64,000 nucleotides of DNA from Paenibacillus antri (GCF_005765165.1 NZ_VCIW01000007.1:186001-250000), one strand, 5' to 3'; shown: positions 38,562 to 48,460, counted from the stretch's first letter. Notes: generated by a model from the sequence alone, not told the origin. A program made the numbers and translations.

Positions 38562-41348
38562 ATGACTCGGAAGAATTACGGAACTTGGGTCGGTAGAGGG
38601 GTTCGCACCGCGCTGGCCGTCGCGATCGGCTGCAGTATCGCTGTCGCCGCCGTTCCGGCGCGGGTCGGGTATGCGGCGACTTACGATGTAACCGCTTACG
38701 GGGCGAACGGAAGCGACACTTCCGACGACCGGTCGGCTATCCAAAACGCGATCGATTCGGCTTCCTCCGGCGATGCGGTATACGTTCCTAACGGTACATA
38801 CTTCATCAACGGACCGCTGACGATGAAGTCGGGCGTCAAGCTGACGGGGCAAGGGCAAAGCACGGCGATCGTGAAGAGCAGCGGCACGGGCAACGATTAC
38901 ATGGTGAAGATCTTTAACGCGAACAACGTCGTCGTGTCGAATTTGATGTTGGACGGCAACAATGTGGCGACGACGATGGGGGGAATCGCCGGATACGCCG
39001 GCAGCGGCCATCATATTCACCACGTCACGGTGAAGAACATCGGTTGGACCGGCGCCTCGTTCGGCGGCTTCGGCATCCGGTTTTTCGGCGACAACGATTA
39101 CACCGACGGCGTGACGGACAGCGTTATCGAGAACAATACGTTCGCCAACCTCGGGGTCGCTTCGATCTGGGGCGGCGGCGTTCGCCTGTCGTGGGGCTCA
39201 TCCCGGAATCGGGTGTCGAACAACACGATTTCGAACACCGGACGCGGCGGCATCTTCGTCGACAACGGCTCGACGGACAACGTCATCAAGAACAACACGA
39301 TCTCCGGCAGCGGGTTGACGGCGGAGAAGCTCGGCATCGAAATTTGGGAGCACAGCGACCGGGCGCTGATCGAGGACAACGTCGTCGATCACTGGATCAG
39401 TCTGGACAGCTCGCCCGGCTCGGCCGTCCGGCGCAACACGGTCGGAAGCAACGCGGCGACGGTCGGAAAATACGGTCTGGAGAACGTGGCATCGTCATAT
39501 TCGATCTTGACGGACAACGTCGTGGACGGGAACCAGGAGATGGGCGTCACGGTGTCCAATGCGGATCCGAAGGACTACATCTACTGGGGCTATAACACGA
39601 TCGACGGCATGACGTTATACGGCGCGCAAATCCAGGGCAGCACCGGCGGAGCCAAAGGACATTATTTTTTCAAAAATAAATTTTTGAATACGGCCGACAG
39701 CACCGGCTCGGCCGGGTTTGGGTTCCGAATCAACGGCAACGTGACGTACCTGACGCTGCTGCAGAACGAAATCAAAAACAACGCCTCTCACGGCATCAAC
39801 GTCACGGGCGCCGCCGGCGTCGATCAGCTGTCGGTCGTCGGCAACACGATTACGGGGAACGGCGGACGGTCGATCGATCAGTATCCGGCCGCTGCGGCCG
39901 ACCTCGAATGGAGCGGCAACACGGTCAGCGGGAACGGCACGAATACGCAGCTGACGTCCCGCGGGTTCGCCAATACGAAGCCGACGGCGAATTTCACGAG
40001 CGCGACGACGGTAACGGCCGGAACGCCGGTGTCGTTCACGAATACGTCGACCGATCCGGGCGGGTCGATCGCGGTCAGCCTGTGGGACTTCAACGACGGC
40101 TTGCCGTCGACGTCCGCGAATCCGACGCATACGTTCGCGAACCCGGGCACGTATCGGGTGACGCTGGTCGTCTGGGACAATCTCGGCCGCGCTTCGCATA
40201 TCGAGAAGACGATTACCGTCACGACGGGTTCGTCGTCGACGAACGTGGCGCTGAACAGGACGGTGACGGCGACGGCGTCGTGCGCCAACTCGGAATCTCC
40301 TCCGAAGGCGGTAGACGGCTTAACGACGACGAAGTGGTGCGACGGCACGGCGGGGGACAAGAAGCTGGCGGTCGACCTCGGCTCGTCCTATTCCATCCAC
40401 CGCTGGGTCGTGAAGCATGCGGGCGCCGGCGGGGAGGGCACCTATTACAACACGAGGGACTTCAAGCTCCAGAAGAGCGCGGACGGCGTCGCGTGGACGG
40501 ACGTCGACAGCGTGACGGGCAATACGGCGAATGTCACGGATCGGAACGTGACGCCGTTCACGACCCGGTACGTCCGGTTGTACATTACGTACCCGAGTAC
40601 GATCGACAGCACGGCGCGCATTTACGAGCTCGAGGTGTACAGCGGAGGCGGGGGCGGAGGCGACGCGACGGCGCCGACGGCGCCGACGAACCTTTCGTCC
40701 CCGTCCAAGACGACGACCAGCGTCAGCCTGACGTGGACGGCGTCGACGGACAACGTCGCCGTCGTCGGCTACGATATTTACCGGAACGGCGTATTATGCG
40801 GCTCCAGCACGACGACGAGCTATACATGCGGGAACTTGACGCCGAACACCGCTTACAGCTTTACCGTGAAGGCGAGAGACGCAGTGCCGAACGTGTCGGC
40901 GGCCAGCAGCGCCCTGAGCGTCACGACGCTCGCATCGACGAACGTAGCGCTGAACAAGACGGTGACGGCGACGGCGTCGTGCGCGAGCTCGGAAACCGGA
41001 CCGAAGGCGGTGGACGGCTTGTTGACGACGAAGTGGTGCGACGACACGGCCGGGGACAAGAAGCTGACGGTCGACCTCGGCTCGAATCACACGATTACCC
41101 GTTGGGTCGTGAAGCATGCGGCTGCCGGAGGGGAAGGCGTCCATTACAACACGAAGGACTTCAAGCTTCAGAGAAGCTCGGACGGCGTCGCATGGACGGA
41201 CGTCGACAGCGTGACGGGCAATACGGCGAACGTGACGGACCGGAACGTCACGCCGTTCACGTCGCGATACGTCAGGCTGTACATTACGGCGCCGAGTCAG
41301 TCGTTCAGCACGGCGGCCCGGATTTACGAATTCGAGGTATACAACTGA
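38562..41348 (+). CDS. Secreted beta-helix protein with PKD, two CBM32-like and FN3 domains
   Basis: This 928-residue protein has a signal peptide (about residues 1-40, cleaved near GYAAT), a pectate_lyase_3-type right-handed beta-helix (about 42-465), a PKD domain (about 472-555), an F5/8 type C (CBM32-like) domain (about 560-695), a fibronectin type III domain (about 705-790) and a second CBM32-like domain (about 793-928). It probably binds and cleaves a plant or microbial polysaccharide outside the cell. ATG 38562 has AAAGGA 9 bases upstream; TTG 38541 lacks a site. The two CBM32-like units are near copies at DNA level. Confidence 0.85.
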   Translation: MTRKNYGTWVGRGVRTALAVAIGCSIAVAAVPARVGYAATYDVTAYGANGSDTSDDRSAIQNAIDSASSGDAVYVPNGTYFINGPLTMKSGVKLTGQGQSTAIVKSSGTGNDYMVKIFNANNVVVSNLMLDGNNVATTMGGIAGYAGSGHHIHHVTVKNIGWTGASFGGFGIRFFGDNDYTDGVTDSVIENNTFANLGVASIWGGGVRLSWGSSRNRVSNNTISNTGRGGIFVDNGSTDNVIKNNTISGSGLTAEKLGIEIWEHSDRALIEDNVVDHWISLDSSPGSAVRRNTVGSNAATVGKYGLENVASSYSILTDNVVDGNQEMGVTVSNADPKDYIYWGYNTIDGMTLYGAQIQGSTGGAKGHYFFKNKFLNTADSTGSAGFGFRINGNVTYLTLLQNEIKNNASHGINVTGAAGVDQLSVVGNTITGNGGRSIDQYPAAAADLEWSGNTVSGNGTNTQLTSRGFANTKPTANFTSATTVTAGTPVSFTNTSTDPGGSIAVSLWDFNDGLPSTSANPTHTFANPGTYRVTLVVWDNLGRASHIEKTITVTTGSSSTNVALNRTVTATASCANSESPPKAVDGLTTTKWCDGTAGDKKLAVDLGSSYSIHRWVVKHAGAGGEGTYYNTRDFKLQKSADGVAWTDVDSVTGNTANVTDRNVTPFTTRYVRLYITYPSTIDSTARIYELEVYSGGGGGGDATAPTAPTNLSSPSKTTTSVSLTWTASTDNVAVVGYDIYRNGVLCGSSTTTSYTCGNLTPNTAYSFTVKARDAVPNVSAASSALSVTTLASTNVALNKTVTATASCASSETGPKAVDGLLTTKWCDDTAGDKKLTVDLGSNHTITRWVVKHAAAGGEGVHYNTKDFKLQRSSDGVAWTDVDSVTGNTANVTDRNVTPFTSRYVRLYITAPSQSFSTAARIYEFEVYN
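40238..41345 (+). repeat. Internal duplication of the CBM32-like coding unit
   Basis: The segments 40238-40640 and 40937-41345 are nearly the same in DNA and protein sequence, each opening with NVALN and a TVTATASCA run and ending in YVRLYIT...EVY. The FN3-coding stretch lies between them. The closeness at third codon positions points to a recent duplication or gene conversion. Confidence 0.8.
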
Positions 41349-41367
41349 CAGAGGAGAGGAACTTCTT

Positions 41368-44300
41368 ATGCGTCGATGGAAGATGTGGAAGAGCATGTTG
41401 TTTGCGTTGTCCGTCTGTCTCGCATTCACGGGCGCACTGTCCGCCGCGGCGGCGGAAGGCGGCGCGGAAGCCGCGGACCGCGGGAGCCGCGAGTCGGCGC
41501 CGCGAGCGGATTTCTATGTATCGCTCGAGGGGAACGACGCGTGGTCGGGCACGTCGAACGAGCCGAACGAAAGCGGCACCGACGGTCCGTTCCGGACGCT
41601 GGAGCGGGCGCAGTCGGCCGTGCGCGAGGCGATCGCGGACGGCATGACGGCCGACGTCGTCGTCGAGGTGCGCGGCGGCACTTACGCGCTGGATGAGACG
41701 CTGTCGTTCGGGCCTGCCGATTCCGGCCGGGACGGCTTCGACGTCATCTATCGCGGCGCGCCGGGCGAACGCGCCGCGCTCAGCGCCGGGGAACGGATCA
41801 CGGCATGGTCGACGACGGACGGCGTCGTCTACGCCGCGAACGTCGGAACCGATCGGCCGTTCGACACGATGTACGAGAACGACCGTCGGAGCGTGAAGGC
41901 GCGGTACCCGAACCAGGGCTTGCCCCGGGAAGGCTATCAGCGTACCATCGGGTACCAGACGTCGTCGCCCAAGCGCAAATTCGGCTTCCAGGCGGGCGAT
42001 ATTCCGGCGCTGGCCGACATCGGACAGCTCGAAGCCGTCGTCTGGCCCGGGGGACCGTCGGGGGAAGCGAATTGGCAGCGCGACGAGAAGAAGGTCGTCT
42101 CGATCGACGAAGCGAACCGGATCGTGACGCTGGACAGCGACACGTCGTACGAGATCGGTCCGGGCTCCCGGTATTACGTGCAAAACCATCCCGCGCTGTT
42201 GGACGCGCCGGGGGAGTTTTATTTGGACAAGGCGAGCGGCACACTGTTTTACCGGCCGTATCGATTGCCCATCGAGGAGCAGACGATCGTCGTCCCGCGC
42301 CTCGGACGGGTGCTCGGCTTCGTCGGCGCCTCCGAGGCGAACCCGGTCGAGCATATCGTCTGGGACGGGATCGACGTCGCGTACGGCGATTCGAAGTCAG
42401 ATTCGATGAGCCGGGACATCGACGACGGCGCGATATACATGACGAACGCGCGGTCGATCGTCATCCGGAACGGACGCATCTCGAACGTCGGCTTGACCGG
42501 CATTCTGGCCGCCGGACCGGTGCAAGGACTCGCCGCGATCGGCAACGACATCAGCGACATCGGCCACGTCGGCATTCATCTGGCAGGGGCGTACAATACG
42601 CGGCGATACGTGAACAAAGACAACGAGATCGTCAATAACCGCGTCGCCGGTACCGGACGAATCATGGGCTACTCGTCCGGCATCGGCATTACGAACAGCG
42701 GCGCCAATTATGTCGCGTATAACCGCGTCGAGGATACGCCGCGGTTCTCGATCGGATTATCCGCTACGCCGATCAATCAATATGTCGGCACGACGCTCGA
42801 CGGCGTACCCGTGACCGAAGCGAACAAGCAGGACTTCGTCCAGACGCGCGACAACCTTTTCGAATACAACGATCTTTCGAACGCCAACACGGACTCCCAG
42901 GACACGGGGTTGTTCTACAGCTGGGGTTATACGTTGAACAATACGTTCGCCCGGAACTACGTGCACGACAGCGGCATTCATTTTTCGTTCGGATATGCGG
43001 TGTACCTGGACGACGAGTCGAACGGATTTACGATCGAGGACAACTTGATCGTGCGGCAGCAGAACGCCGGCGACGGCAACCTGAACGCCTCTATCGTGAC
43101 GAAAGGGATCGGCAACCGGATCGTCAATAACTTGATCGCCGACAGTCCGCGGGCGTTATCGGGCTTCTCGACGATTACGCAATCGAACAATCACGGTCCG
43201 ACGAGAGACAACGATTTCGTTCGGAATATCCTTTATAACGCCGGACAGAGCGTCTATGCGCATAACAGCTGGCATGCGGCCGCCATGCGGCAGAGCGATT
43301 ACAATGTATTTTATCAGCCGAGCGGCAAGTACGTCCTGAACAATACGTCCGCCGCCGTTACGCTGGCGGATTGGAAGGACGCGCTGAACGGTAAGTACGA
43401 TCAGCATTCCATCGCGACCGGACACGTCTTCGCGAATGCGCCGGAGCAAGATTACCGGCTCGCTCCCGATTCCGCGGCGCGCGGAATGGGCATTCGGGAT
43501 ATCGACGTCTCGCGCATGGGGCTGCTTCCGGCGTTCGCCTTCGCCGACCCGCTCGACCCGCTGGAGCGCATCTACCTGTTGACGGACGCTGCAGGCTCCG
43601 GCGCCGCGCTGGAGCTTGGCTCCAAGGAACAGGCGCAGCTGGACGTTCGCGGACGCACCGTCCGGGGATTCGCGGTCGCGCCTTCGCGGAATGACGTCAA
43701 GTTCCGGAGCGACGACCCGAGCGTCGCATCGGTGAACGACAACGGCGTCGTCAAGGCGAACAAGTCGGGCGTCGCCCGGATTACGGCGACCGTCGCCTCC
43801 GGCGGCTTCGTCCGATCCGTCGCGCTAGACGTCTTCGTCGACGACCGGATGAGCGAATTGGTCGTGCAGGCGCCGAAGCCGACGCTGACGCTCGGCGAGA
43901 CGACGGAGCTGGCCGCGTACGGGCGGACGCGGTTCGGCCAGGTGAAGGACTTGTCCGGCATGAACGTGTCGTACTCCAGCTCGGACGACGGCATCGTCGC
44001 GGTGGATGCGAGCGGCAAGGCGACCGGCGTCGGGTACGGCGCCGCCGACGTCACCGTGTCGGCGGTCGACCCCGAAACCGGCGCAGTCCTGGAGCAAGCC
44101 GTCGACATCGCCGTCGTGTCTTCGAAGCTGAACGGTTTGAAGGCGACGCTGGAGACGAAAGGCTTGCATCCGGGTCAATCGTCGAATCTGCTCGTCGCCG
44201 GCACGATGAGCGACGGAACGCCGGCGGATTTGACGGAAGCCTCGTGGACATACGAATCCGATCGGCCGGACATCGTGTCGGTCGATGCGAACGGCGTCGT

Positions 44301-44967
44301 GACGGCGGTCGGCGCCGGCCAGGCGACGATCACGGTCACCGCGACGCTCCGCAGCGTGACCAAGTCGACAAGGCTGTATATCGTCGTGTTCGAGGAGGAG
44401 ACGCTCCCGGCGCCGTGGCAGGTGTCGCATTACGGTAACGCAAGCGGAACGGCGCTGTACGAAGACGGCAAGTTCCGCGTGCTGAGCAACGGGTACGACG
44501 TGTGGGGCACGGCCGACGACTTCGTCTACTTGCATCAGAACGCGTCATTGCAGGAGGGAGAGGCCGTGACGGTGACGGCGCGCATCGAGTCGGTCGTCTT
44601 CACGAACGCCAATGCGTCGTCCGGCGTCATGCTTCGGTCGGGCGACGGCGACGGCGCGAAGCATGTTCACTTCCGTCTGCTGCCGAACGGCAACTCGGTG
44701 CTAGTGTACAGGACGAGCGAGAACGGCAGCTCCTCGTACGCCCCCGGGCCGAGGTTCCAGTTCCCTCAGGGAGGGTACATTCGACTGACGCTGCGGGATG
44801 CGGTCGCGACCGCAGCCTACTTCGATCCGGCCGCGAATCAGTGGGTGAAGGTGCGGGATTTCAACGTCGATCTGGGCCATGAAGTGATGGCCGGCGTAGG
44901 CGTCTTCGCCCAGTCGGATGTAATGACTGAGTCGATCGTGTCCGAGCTGGAGGTTGCCGTCGAGTAA
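41368..44967 (+). CDS. Large secreted beta-helix protein with three BIG2-like domains
   Basis: This 1199-residue protein has a signal peptide (about residues 1-30), a right-handed parallel beta-helix region (about 48-700) with repeats such as NGRISNVGLTGILAAG and NNRVAGTGRIMGYSSG, three bacterial Ig-like group 2 domains (about 735-825, 830-910 and 918-1010), and a C-terminal jelly-roll (about 1015-1199) similar to DUF1349/laminin-G folds. It is likely a cell-surface or secreted glycan-active enzyme; parallel beta-helix families include lyases, epimerases and GH28-like hydrolases, and the catalytic type is not clear. It follows the previous gene by 19 bases. Confidence 0.82.
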   Translation: MRRWKMWKSMLFALSVCLAFTGALSAAAAEGGAEAADRGSRESAPRADFYVSLEGNDAWSGTSNEPNESGTDGPFRTLERAQSAVREAIADGMTADVVVEVRGGTYALDETLSFGPADSGRDGFDVIYRGAPGERAALSAGERITAWSTTDGVVYAANVGTDRPFDTMYENDRRSVKARYPNQGLPREGYQRTIGYQTSSPKRKFGFQAGDIPALADIGQLEAVVWPGGPSGEANWQRDEKKVVSIDEANRIVTLDSDTSYEIGPGSRYYVQNHPALLDAPGEFYLDKASGTLFYRPYRLPIEEQTIVVPRLGRVLGFVGASEANPVEHIVWDGIDVAYGDSKSDSMSRDIDDGAIYMTNARSIVIRNGRISNVGLTGILAAGPVQGLAAIGNDISDIGHVGIHLAGAYNTRRYVNKDNEIVNNRVAGTGRIMGYSSGIGITNSGANYVAYNRVEDTPRFSIGLSATPINQYVGTTLDGVPVTEANKQDFVQTRDNLFEYNDLSNANTDSQDTGLFYSWGYTLNNTFARNYVHDSGIHFSFGYAVYLDDESNGFTIEDNLIVRQQNAGDGNLNASIVTKGIGNRIVNNLIADSPRALSGFSTITQSNNHGPTRDNDFVRNILYNAGQSVYAHNSWHAAAMRQSDYNVFYQPSGKYVLNNTSAAVTLADWKDALNGKYDQHSIATGHVFANAPEQDYRLAPDSAARGMGIRDIDVSRMGLLPAFAFADPLDPLERIYLLTDAAGSGAALELGSKEQAQLDVRGRTVRGFAVAPSRNDVKFRSDDPSVASVNDNGVVKANKSGVARITATVASGGFVRSVALDVFVDDRMSELVVQAPKPTLTLGETTELAAYGRTRFGQVKDLSGMNVSYSSSDDGIVAVDASGKATGVGYGAADVTVSAVDPETGAVLEQAVDIAVVSSKLNGLKATLETKGLHPGQSSNLLVAGTMSDGTPADLTEASWTYESDRPDIVSVDANGVVTAVGAGQATITVTATLRSVTKSTRLYIVVFEEETLPAPWQVSHYGNASGTALYEDGKFRVLSNGYDVWGTADDFVYLHQNASLQEGEAVTVTARIESVVFTNANASSGVMLRSGDGDGAKHVHFRLLPNGNSVLVYRTSENGSSSYAPGPRFQFPQGGYIRLTLRDAVATAAYFDPAANQWVKVRDFNVDLGHEVMAGVGVFAQSDVMTESIVSELEVAVE

Positions 44968-45014
44968 CCGGCGCGGGCGTGGCAACGGACTTGTTTACGA
45001 GGGGGAGAAAGCGA

Positions 45015-46142
45015 TTGATCGATGTTTCGAAGCAGGTTGACATGACGCCGTTCCTTCGCAAAATCGAAAGAAACATGGAACGATTCGATCGCCGTATCTT
45101 TCCTGGGACGGCGAAGGACGGAAAGTATTCCGACAGTACGCAGTCCTTCCTTGAAATGTACCATTGGACGAATTCGTTTTTTACCGGCATGGTGTTTTAC
45201 GCCCACGAGTTAACGAAGGACAAAAAGTATCTAAAATACTTGCAAGGATACGAACCTCTGTATCGTGCCAAAGTTTTCGAGAAGCCGCTCGAGACGATGC
45301 ACGATCTCGGCTTCTTGTACTCCTTGTACTCTGTAGCGATGTATAAGACGACGGGCGACCTCAGAGCCCGCGAGACGGCGCTGAAGGCGGCCGACGAGCT
45401 GGCCAAGCGGTTCAACGTCCGTGGTAATTACATCCAGGCTTGGGGCAAGATGTCCCGATCCGAAGGAAACTTCTGCGGGTGGATGATCGCGGATTGCATG
45501 ATGAATTTGCCGCTGTTGTACTGGGCTTGGAAGGAAACCGGGCATACGTTCTATCGGGACGTGGCGAACGAGCACGCGAAGACGAACTCGAAGTATATCG
45601 TTCGGGAGGATCGCACGGTTGCGCATGCGTACGCGTTCGACCCGGACTCGGGCGAGCCGCTCGGCGAACGGAACGATTGCGGGGCTGCGGTCGGATCGTA
45701 TTGGGCGCGCGGGACGTCGTGGCAAATTTACGGGTATGCGCTGGCGTATCGGTACACCGGACAGCCGGACTTTCTCGAGACGGCCGAACGGGTGGCGGAT
45801 CGATATTTGGAGGAACTCGGGAACGCCGGCGTGCCGATATGGGATTTCCGTTTGCCCGAGGGCACACCGGATGATCCCGATCCGACAGCTTCGGTCGTCG
45901 TCGCTTGCGGGCTGCTTGAGCTCGCACGGCACGTCGGCGCCAAGGGGGAGCGATATCGCTCGGCAGCCGAGCGCATGGTAAGTGCCGTATCGCAACCGGA
46001 ATTTTGCTCGTGGGACGAGACATACGAATCTATCGTCATTGTGCGTCAGCAGGACGGTACCGTCCGCAGCGGCATCTGGGGCGATTATTTCTTCCTCGAA
46101 GCGACGCTTCGCTTGCGCGGCGCCCCCCAGATTTATTGGTAA
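45015..46142 (+). CDS. GH88 unsaturated glucuronyl hydrolase (second copy)
   Basis: This 375-residue cytoplasmic protein has catalytic-position Asp97 (METMHDLGF context: HDLGF) and Asp160 (MIADCMMNLPLLYW). It is a clear paralogue of the enzyme at 386-1513 and should remove unsaturated uronic acid from imported oligosaccharides. TTG 45015 follows GGGGGAGA 6-7 bases upstream; GTG 44979 has no site. As the last gene of the operon begun at 34954 it indicates that the two secreted beta-helix proteins make unsaturated uronate ends, that is, at least one acts as a lyase. Confidence 0.9.
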   Translation: MIDVSKQVDMTPFLRKIERNMERFDRRIFPGTAKDGKYSDSTQSFLEMYHWTNSFFTGMVFYAHELTKDKKYLKYLQGYEPLYRAKVFEKPLETMHDLGFLYSLYSVAMYKTTGDLRARETALKAADELAKRFNVRGNYIQAWGKMSRSEGNFCGWMIADCMMNLPLLYWAWKETGHTFYRDVANEHAKTNSKYIVREDRTVAHAYAFDPDSGEPLGERNDCGAAVGSYWARGTSWQIYGYALAYRYTGQPDFLETAERVADRYLEELGNAGVPIWDFRLPEGTPDDPDPTASVVVACGLLELARHVGAKGERYRSAAERMVSAVSQPEFCSWDETYESIVIVRQQDGTVRSGIWGDYFFLEATLRLRGAPQIYW

Positions 46143-46165
46143 AAGCATTCAAGCATTGAATACAC

Positions 46166-46207
46166 GCCGGAAGTTTGCGGGACGAGCGCAAATTCCGGCA
46201 TTTTTTT
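46166..46207 (+). terminator. Intrinsic terminator after the second GH88 gene
   Basis: GCCGGAAGTTTGCG (46166-46179) pairs with CGCAAATTCCGGC (46187-46199) with one bulge, followed by ATTTTTTTG. It ends the third carbohydrate operon. Confidence 0.88.
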
Positions 46208-46368
46208 GTTTTTCCCGGAACGTTCAGCGAATATAGATATTGGGGTTCGTTCGACATACATGCGGCAGACTTGGAAGCATGGCATAAGGCAGGTAAATTT
46301 TGTACACCTTAAGTCCGTGGATTCCGCTGGAAGGAATTGGACAATGGATGAGTCGGGGAGATGAACCC

Positions 46369-47046
46369 TTGAATTCGCATTTATCCGAACATATACCGCG
46401 AATCATTTCATTATTTCCCAGTCTTGCGGACATGACCGAGCAGGATTGGAGCCGAGACGGTATAAAAGTGATTTATTTGGAGCCCAATTATACGATTAAA
46501 GAAGGACGGTTTCTAGAGTATGCGTTTTTGATTTTGGACGGCACAGTGAGAATGTATAAAATAAGTCCCGGCGGTCGGGAAATTACGCTGTACAGAATTC
46601 ATAGCGGAGAATGTTGTCCTCTGATGACCTCATGTATTTTAGGCGAGACCGAATATGAAGCTACAGCCCACGTGGAAACGGCCGGCTCGGCGCTGGCGAT
46701 TCCCGTCGACATATTTCGCGACTGGACGGACCGTTACCGGATATTCCGTCAATTCATCCTTACATCGCTAGCCCGACGGATTATAAGTATGTCCAGCCTG
46801 TTGGACAGCATCAACTTTAAATCCATTCGCGGACGAATATCGGAATTTCTTATTCAAAGGGTCGGACACTGCGGCAATTCCGATACCCTGCATATTACCC
46901 ATGAAAGCTTGTCCGTTGAGCTTGGTACGGCCCGCGAAGTGATCAGCAGAAGTTTAAAGGAACTTGAGAAGGAAGAAATCATTACACTCTCGAGGGGGAA
47001 AATCACGATTAGGGATCGAAAAGCGCTCGAACGTTATGTTGAATAG
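46369..47046 (+). CDS. Crp/Fnr-family transcriptional regulator
   Basis: This protein (about 225 residues from TTG 46369) has an N-terminal cyclic-nucleotide-binding-like beta-roll (about residues 20-130) and a C-terminal Crp-type winged helix with LSVELGTAREVISRSLKELEKEEII. A CCx6C cluster (GECCPLMTSCIL) lies in the beta-roll and could be a redox switch. TTG 46369 has CGGGGAG 8 bases before it; ATG 46348 and TTG 46300 are in-frame alternatives. The next gene is a small DUF2892 membrane protein, and similar pairings often occur in sulfur or redox stress contexts. Confidence 0.85.
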   Translation: MNSHLSEHIPRIISLFPSLADMTEQDWSRDGIKVIYLEPNYTIKEGRFLEYAFLILDGTVRMYKISPGGREITLYRIHSGECCPLMTSCILGETEYEATAHVETAGSALAIPVDIFRDWTDRYRIFRQFILTSLARRIISMSSLLDSINFKSIRGRISEFLIQRVGHCGNSDTLHITHESLSVELGTAREVISRSLKELEKEEIITLSRGKITIRDRKALERYVE

Positions 47047-47184
47047 CGCTCAACGGGACCGCCTGACTTCCCGTACGGTTCGTCCCCGTTATGTGATAAA
47101 GTTACGGTTTGTAATGAACGGTCCTGATATGATCTTACCTGTAAGAAGTATGAAACGCCTTAATACTAGAAAGGAGAATTGTAA

Positions 47185-47376
47185 ATGAAAAACGTCGGGG
47201 GAGCGGACCGCGCCGTTCGAATTATTTTAGGAATCGGCCTTTTATCCTTGTTTTTCATCCTTCCGGATTATTGGAAACTGTCGGGCTTGATCGCTTTGCC
47301 GCTTCTGATAACCGGCTTGGCGCAAAAGTGCGCCATCAATACATTGTTGGGACGCAACACGTGCAGCATTAGATGA
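47185..47376 (+). CDS. Small DUF2892 (YgaP transmembrane-like) membrane protein
   Basis: This 63-residue protein opens with NVGGADRAVRIILG, the hallmark of DUF2892, then two membrane segments, and ends in KCAINTLLGRNTCSIR with the conserved cysteine pair. In other bacteria this domain is often fused to a rhodanese (YgaP), linking it to sulfur transfer at the membrane. AAAGGAGA precedes the ATG. It is probably controlled by the Crp/Fnr protein upstream. Confidence 0.88.
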   Translation: MKNVGGADRAVRIILGIGLLSLFFILPDYWKLSGLIALPLLITGLAQKCAINTLLGRNTCSIR

Positions 47377-47403
47377 GCGGTTGAACTTAGTTAGTTCCTA
47401 TGA

Positions 47404-47437
47404 GGGCGTATACACGATTTTGTGTATACGTCCTTTT
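47404..47437 (+). terminator. Intrinsic terminator after the DUF2892 gene
   Basis: GGGCGTATACAC (47404-47415) pairs with GTGTATACGTCC (47422-47433) with one wobble, followed by TTTT. Confidence 0.8.
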
Positions 47438-47507
47438 CGCCGATAGGGATTTCCGGATAAACGGAGAAAAGTATTACATGAAAACACCATCTAGCGGAGG
47501 ATGACGA

Positions 47508-48434
47508 ATGAAGATCGAACGACTCATTTCCATGATCTACATGCTACTTAATCATGAAGTCGTCTCTGCTTCGGAGTTGGCGGCGAAATACCGAGTATCG
47601 CAGCGAACGATCTACCGAGACATTGACACGATCTGCGCCGCGGGCATTCCGGTCGTCTCTTATCAAGGGGTCAATGGGGGCTACGGCGTTATGGAAACGT
47701 ATAAGATGGACAAAAGTTTACTGAATTCGTTCGACATCGAGACGATCCTTACGATGCTGAAGGGACTGTCCGATGTGTTCGTCGACGAGCAGACGATGGA
47801 GACGGTTCGCAAATTGCAGACGATTCGGCCGGACGGGTCGCAAGCAGGCATGGCGCTCGAGCTTGATAGCCGCTGGTCGTCGAAGGAGACGCTGCGGCAA
47901 CTGAAGTCGGCGATCAAGTCGCGTAAAGTCGTCTATATGGAGTATATCAGTATGAAGAACGAGCGCACGTACCGAACGATCGAGCCGATCTGCCTCATCT
48001 ATAAGAATCATACCTGGTACTTGTACGGCTACTGCCGCACCCGGAAGGACACCCGCGAATTCCGGCTCTCCCGTATGGATAACGTGCAAGTTCTGCCGGA
48101 GCAGTACCACGGGCGGCACGAGATGCCCGACCATCGGCGCGACGCGTATAACCGGGCGGAACGGCCGGACGCCGCCGCGTTCGACGTGACGATTCGGTTC
48201 TCGCCGCGCGCGCTGGCAAGAGCGCTTGATTTCTTCAACGGCCGGGAGAAGGAGAAGAGCTATCACGCCGACGGATCGATGACGGTTACCCTGCAGCTCC
48301 ATCCGCCCGACGAGGGCGAATGGCTGCTGCCGGTCATCCTCAGCTTCGGCGAAGAAGCGGAGATTGAAAGTCCGGAGACATGGCGAAACCGGATGCGGAT
48401 AAAGCTCGAGAACGTTTTATCGAAATACGCCTAA
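47508..48434 (+). CDS. YafY-type HTH/WYL transcriptional regulator
   Basis: This 308-residue protein has an N-terminal DeoR-like helix-turn-helix (VSASELAAKYRVSQRTIYRDIDTI, about residues 19-42) and a WYL domain (about 140-215, with TYRTIEPICLIYKNHTWYLYGYCRTRKDTREFRLSRM). WYL domains bind ligands or nucleic acid and often serve in DNA-damage or defence responses. AGCGGAGG precedes ATG 47508. It converges with the AlkZ-type gene, its stop lying only 26 bases from that gene's stop. Confidence 0.9.
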   Translation: MKIERLISMIYMLLNHEVVSASELAAKYRVSQRTIYRDIDTICAAGIPVVSYQGVNGGYGVMETYKMDKSLLNSFDIETILTMLKGLSDVFVDEQTMETVRKLQTIRPDGSQAGMALELDSRWSSKETLRQLKSAIKSRKVVYMEYISMKNERTYRTIEPICLIYKNHTWYLYGYCRTRKDTREFRLSRMDNVQVLPEQYHGRHEMPDHRRDAYNRAERPDAAAFDVTIRFSPRALARALDFFNGREKEKSYHADGSMTVTLQLHPPDEGEWLLPVILSFGEEAEIESPETWRNRMRIKLENVLSKYA

Positions 48435-48460
48435 ACGCCTCGTATGTTCGAGATTCGTCT

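Noticed and set aside
39908-41647. Plus-strand open frame of 579 codons inside the beta-helix genes
   Set aside because: It runs in the wrong frame across two genes with signal peptides and domains, and its sequence is low-complexity Arg/Gly/Asp.
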